From Haliotis asinina (Eukaryota > Mollusca > Gastropoda > Lepetellida > Haliotidae): a stretch of 64,000 bases of DNA. Numbering within the stretch: position 1 is the stretch's first letter; every line of letters starts with the position of its first letter. Below, in pieces: positions 62,899 through 64,000 of the stretch. The stretch lies in the NCBI RefSeq assembly GCF_037392515.1, contig NC_090292.1, forward strand, positions 41,911,747 to 41,975,746, read 5' to 3'. Under the pieces are notes generated by a model, which saw nothing but the letters and a program-made list of their open reading frames with translations, was not told the DNA's origin and made no database searches. A program made the position numbers and the translations under genes.

Positions 62899-63457
62899 TT
62901 TGTTAATTGGTTTTCGATTTTAATGAATCTAGGTTGACTCCAATAATTAAAGTTTCATCGTCTTCGAAACAAAAGTCTTTGTTTATGAAACTGGTTAACG
63001 TACCTTTTAAATTATAATATCTACGTATGCCTAAAATCATTATCAGACTAATTCTCTGTGCATTAAATACGTTGATATTACATCCATTGACAATACGGGT
63101 TAAAACTAATAATGTTTCAACAATTAGTAATTAAAACTGTGGTTGCGTGACTTTTCACCATCAATATATAATCAACTTACCGCTATCAATATGGTCGCAT
63201 ATCAAATTACCACAATTATTTCGGACAACAATAAAAATGTGCGACCACGCCCACACAGCAGTCTGTCGTCGTTGAAGCTGATAGCAAGCACACTTAAACA
63301 AGGTCATAAAAGAACGACACCCAAATGAAATTCATCAGCGGCCACCTGTTGCGCTACCTCGTATGGAGCCTCACTTAAGCTTCCGAATACACCTGTGAAC
63401 TTGCGCTTGGCTTTTTTCGCAATTCAGACCACAGTGAAATCGCATTTTTTCTCTAAA
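62899..63457 (+). promoter_or_regulatory. Upstream region of the 63.46-kb exon
   Basis: AT-rich, no recognised repeat. If the exon at 63458 is real, its promoter and 5' leader are here; no TATA box stands out near 63300-63420. Confidence 0.3.
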
Positions 63458-63545
63458 ATGGCGATGAACGGGACAGTTCGAACAGGGAATTCTTTAACAG
63501 AGTTTCAAGGCCGAAAACAGGAGTATATATTTGACACACTTTACG
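63458..63545 (+). CDS. Likely first coding exon of an unidentified plus-strand gene
   Basis: ATG at 63458 in a good context (AAAATGGCG) opens 29 codons, MAMNGTVRTGNS...GRKQEYIFDTLY, plus one base, and ends at a strong donor GTAAGT (63546), phase 1. The peptide is hydrophilic with no signal sequence, and the YIFDTLYG end looks like the start of a folded domain. I do not recognise the protein. The rest of the gene would lie beyond the window. Confidence 0.5.
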
Positions 63546-64000
63546 GTAAGTGCTTAGCGACCGCGATATGAAAGTGATATTAACATGACATGAACAACAT
63601 TTTATACCATTGTGGTCTAAGGACCAGGTGAACAAGACAGAGCGATAAACATGATATCAACATAGTTTTGAGGTGGTCTGACTTCCTGGTGGGGAATATA
63701 CTTTATTTTCACATGTATATTAATAGTTACATCACATTTGCTTTTCCAAACAGAAAGGGGGTACTAAAACTGTTATAGTTTTAAATGTTCAATGTTTCAA
63801 ATTGGAAATACCCGTTTTTATATAGAAAATTTCCAAACCAACAGGCGTACAATTGTTTGGTCCTTGCCCCCATTAATACATGTTTAATGCGAATTTCTAC
63901 ACCATTTTTAATGATATTTCAGTGGAATTTGCTTTCAGTGGGTACTCAGCTTTGAAATTCACACGCGTTCTGAATTATCAGTTTGTCAATTATGTGTTTT
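63546..64000 (+). other. Intron sequence after the 63.46-kb exon, or spacer
   Basis: No further exon or repeat is visible before the window ends. Confidence 0.35.

Overview
The window is animal nuclear DNA, most likely from a marine gastropod and probably an abalone (Haliotis). It has genes with GT-AG introns, no operon-like layout, and very dense short interspersed repeats whose tails read GGCGTAAAACTAAACTCACTCACTC. I associate that tail with abalone sequences from memory; it was not searched. Only a few percent of the window is host coding sequence.

Host genes. (1) A complete five-exon gene on the plus strand (9573-17862) encodes SRP19, the 19 kDa signal recognition particle protein. All splice phases agree and give 154 residues. 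Its fourth intron carries a degenerate DIRS-type retrotransposon in the sense orientation. (2) On the minus strand (42532 down to 27779) I reconstruct a gene for a very small single-pass membrane protein. Three separate ATG-bearing exons (42532-42445, 37799-37712, 30771-30669) all end in a phase-1 donor. One terminal exon (27900-27779) has the matching phase-1 acceptor and encodes a lysine-rich tail. Two of the three first exons are clearly homologous, so this looks like alternative first exons on one tail. (3) A likely first coding exon of an unidentified plus-strand gene lies at 63458-63545. Weaker exon candidates lie near 20.2, 32.9, 38.9 and 45.9 kb.

Mobile DNA. 0-9 kb: a broken but nearly full-length I/Nimb-like LINE (2441-8004, with endonuclease, RT, RNase H and C-terminal finger remnants) and 3' ends of two relatives. 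12.9-16.9 kb: a DIRS element with gag-like, RT-RNase H and tyrosine recombinase remnants. 35.3-36.6 kb: an intact Tc1-like element with an open transposase and an unusual DD32E spacing. 52.7-54.2 kb: a second intact Tc1-like element (DD34E) sitting inside a SINE with a TA duplication. 55.0-56.2 kb: a minus-strand 3' remnant of a CR1/jockey-like LINE. 57.5-58.8 kb: a 1.3 kb element with 18-bp terminal inverted repeats and a broken THAP-like finger. 60.8-62.1 kb: a decayed third Tc1. Several MITE-like inverted-repeat elements are also present.

SINEs. I call four families. A is about 275 bp, with one copy bounded by a perfect 12-bp target duplication. B has a tRNA-like head and is about 160 bp. 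C is about 520 bp with a tRNA-like head. D has a tRNA-like head and one copy. A and B share their last ~45 bp and CTCA tail with the LINE at 2441-8004, which suggests that LINE family supplies their retrotransposition machinery.

Tandem repeats include a 28-bp minisatellite of about 52 units with a 4-unit higher-order period (43.4-44.9 kb), a 21-bp minisatellite (38.3-38.8 kb), 95-bp and 114-bp tandem repeats, a ~30-bp repeat abutting the last SRP19 splice acceptor, and a palindromic compound microsatellite (1420-1569). Long open frames inside these repeats are judged not to be genes.
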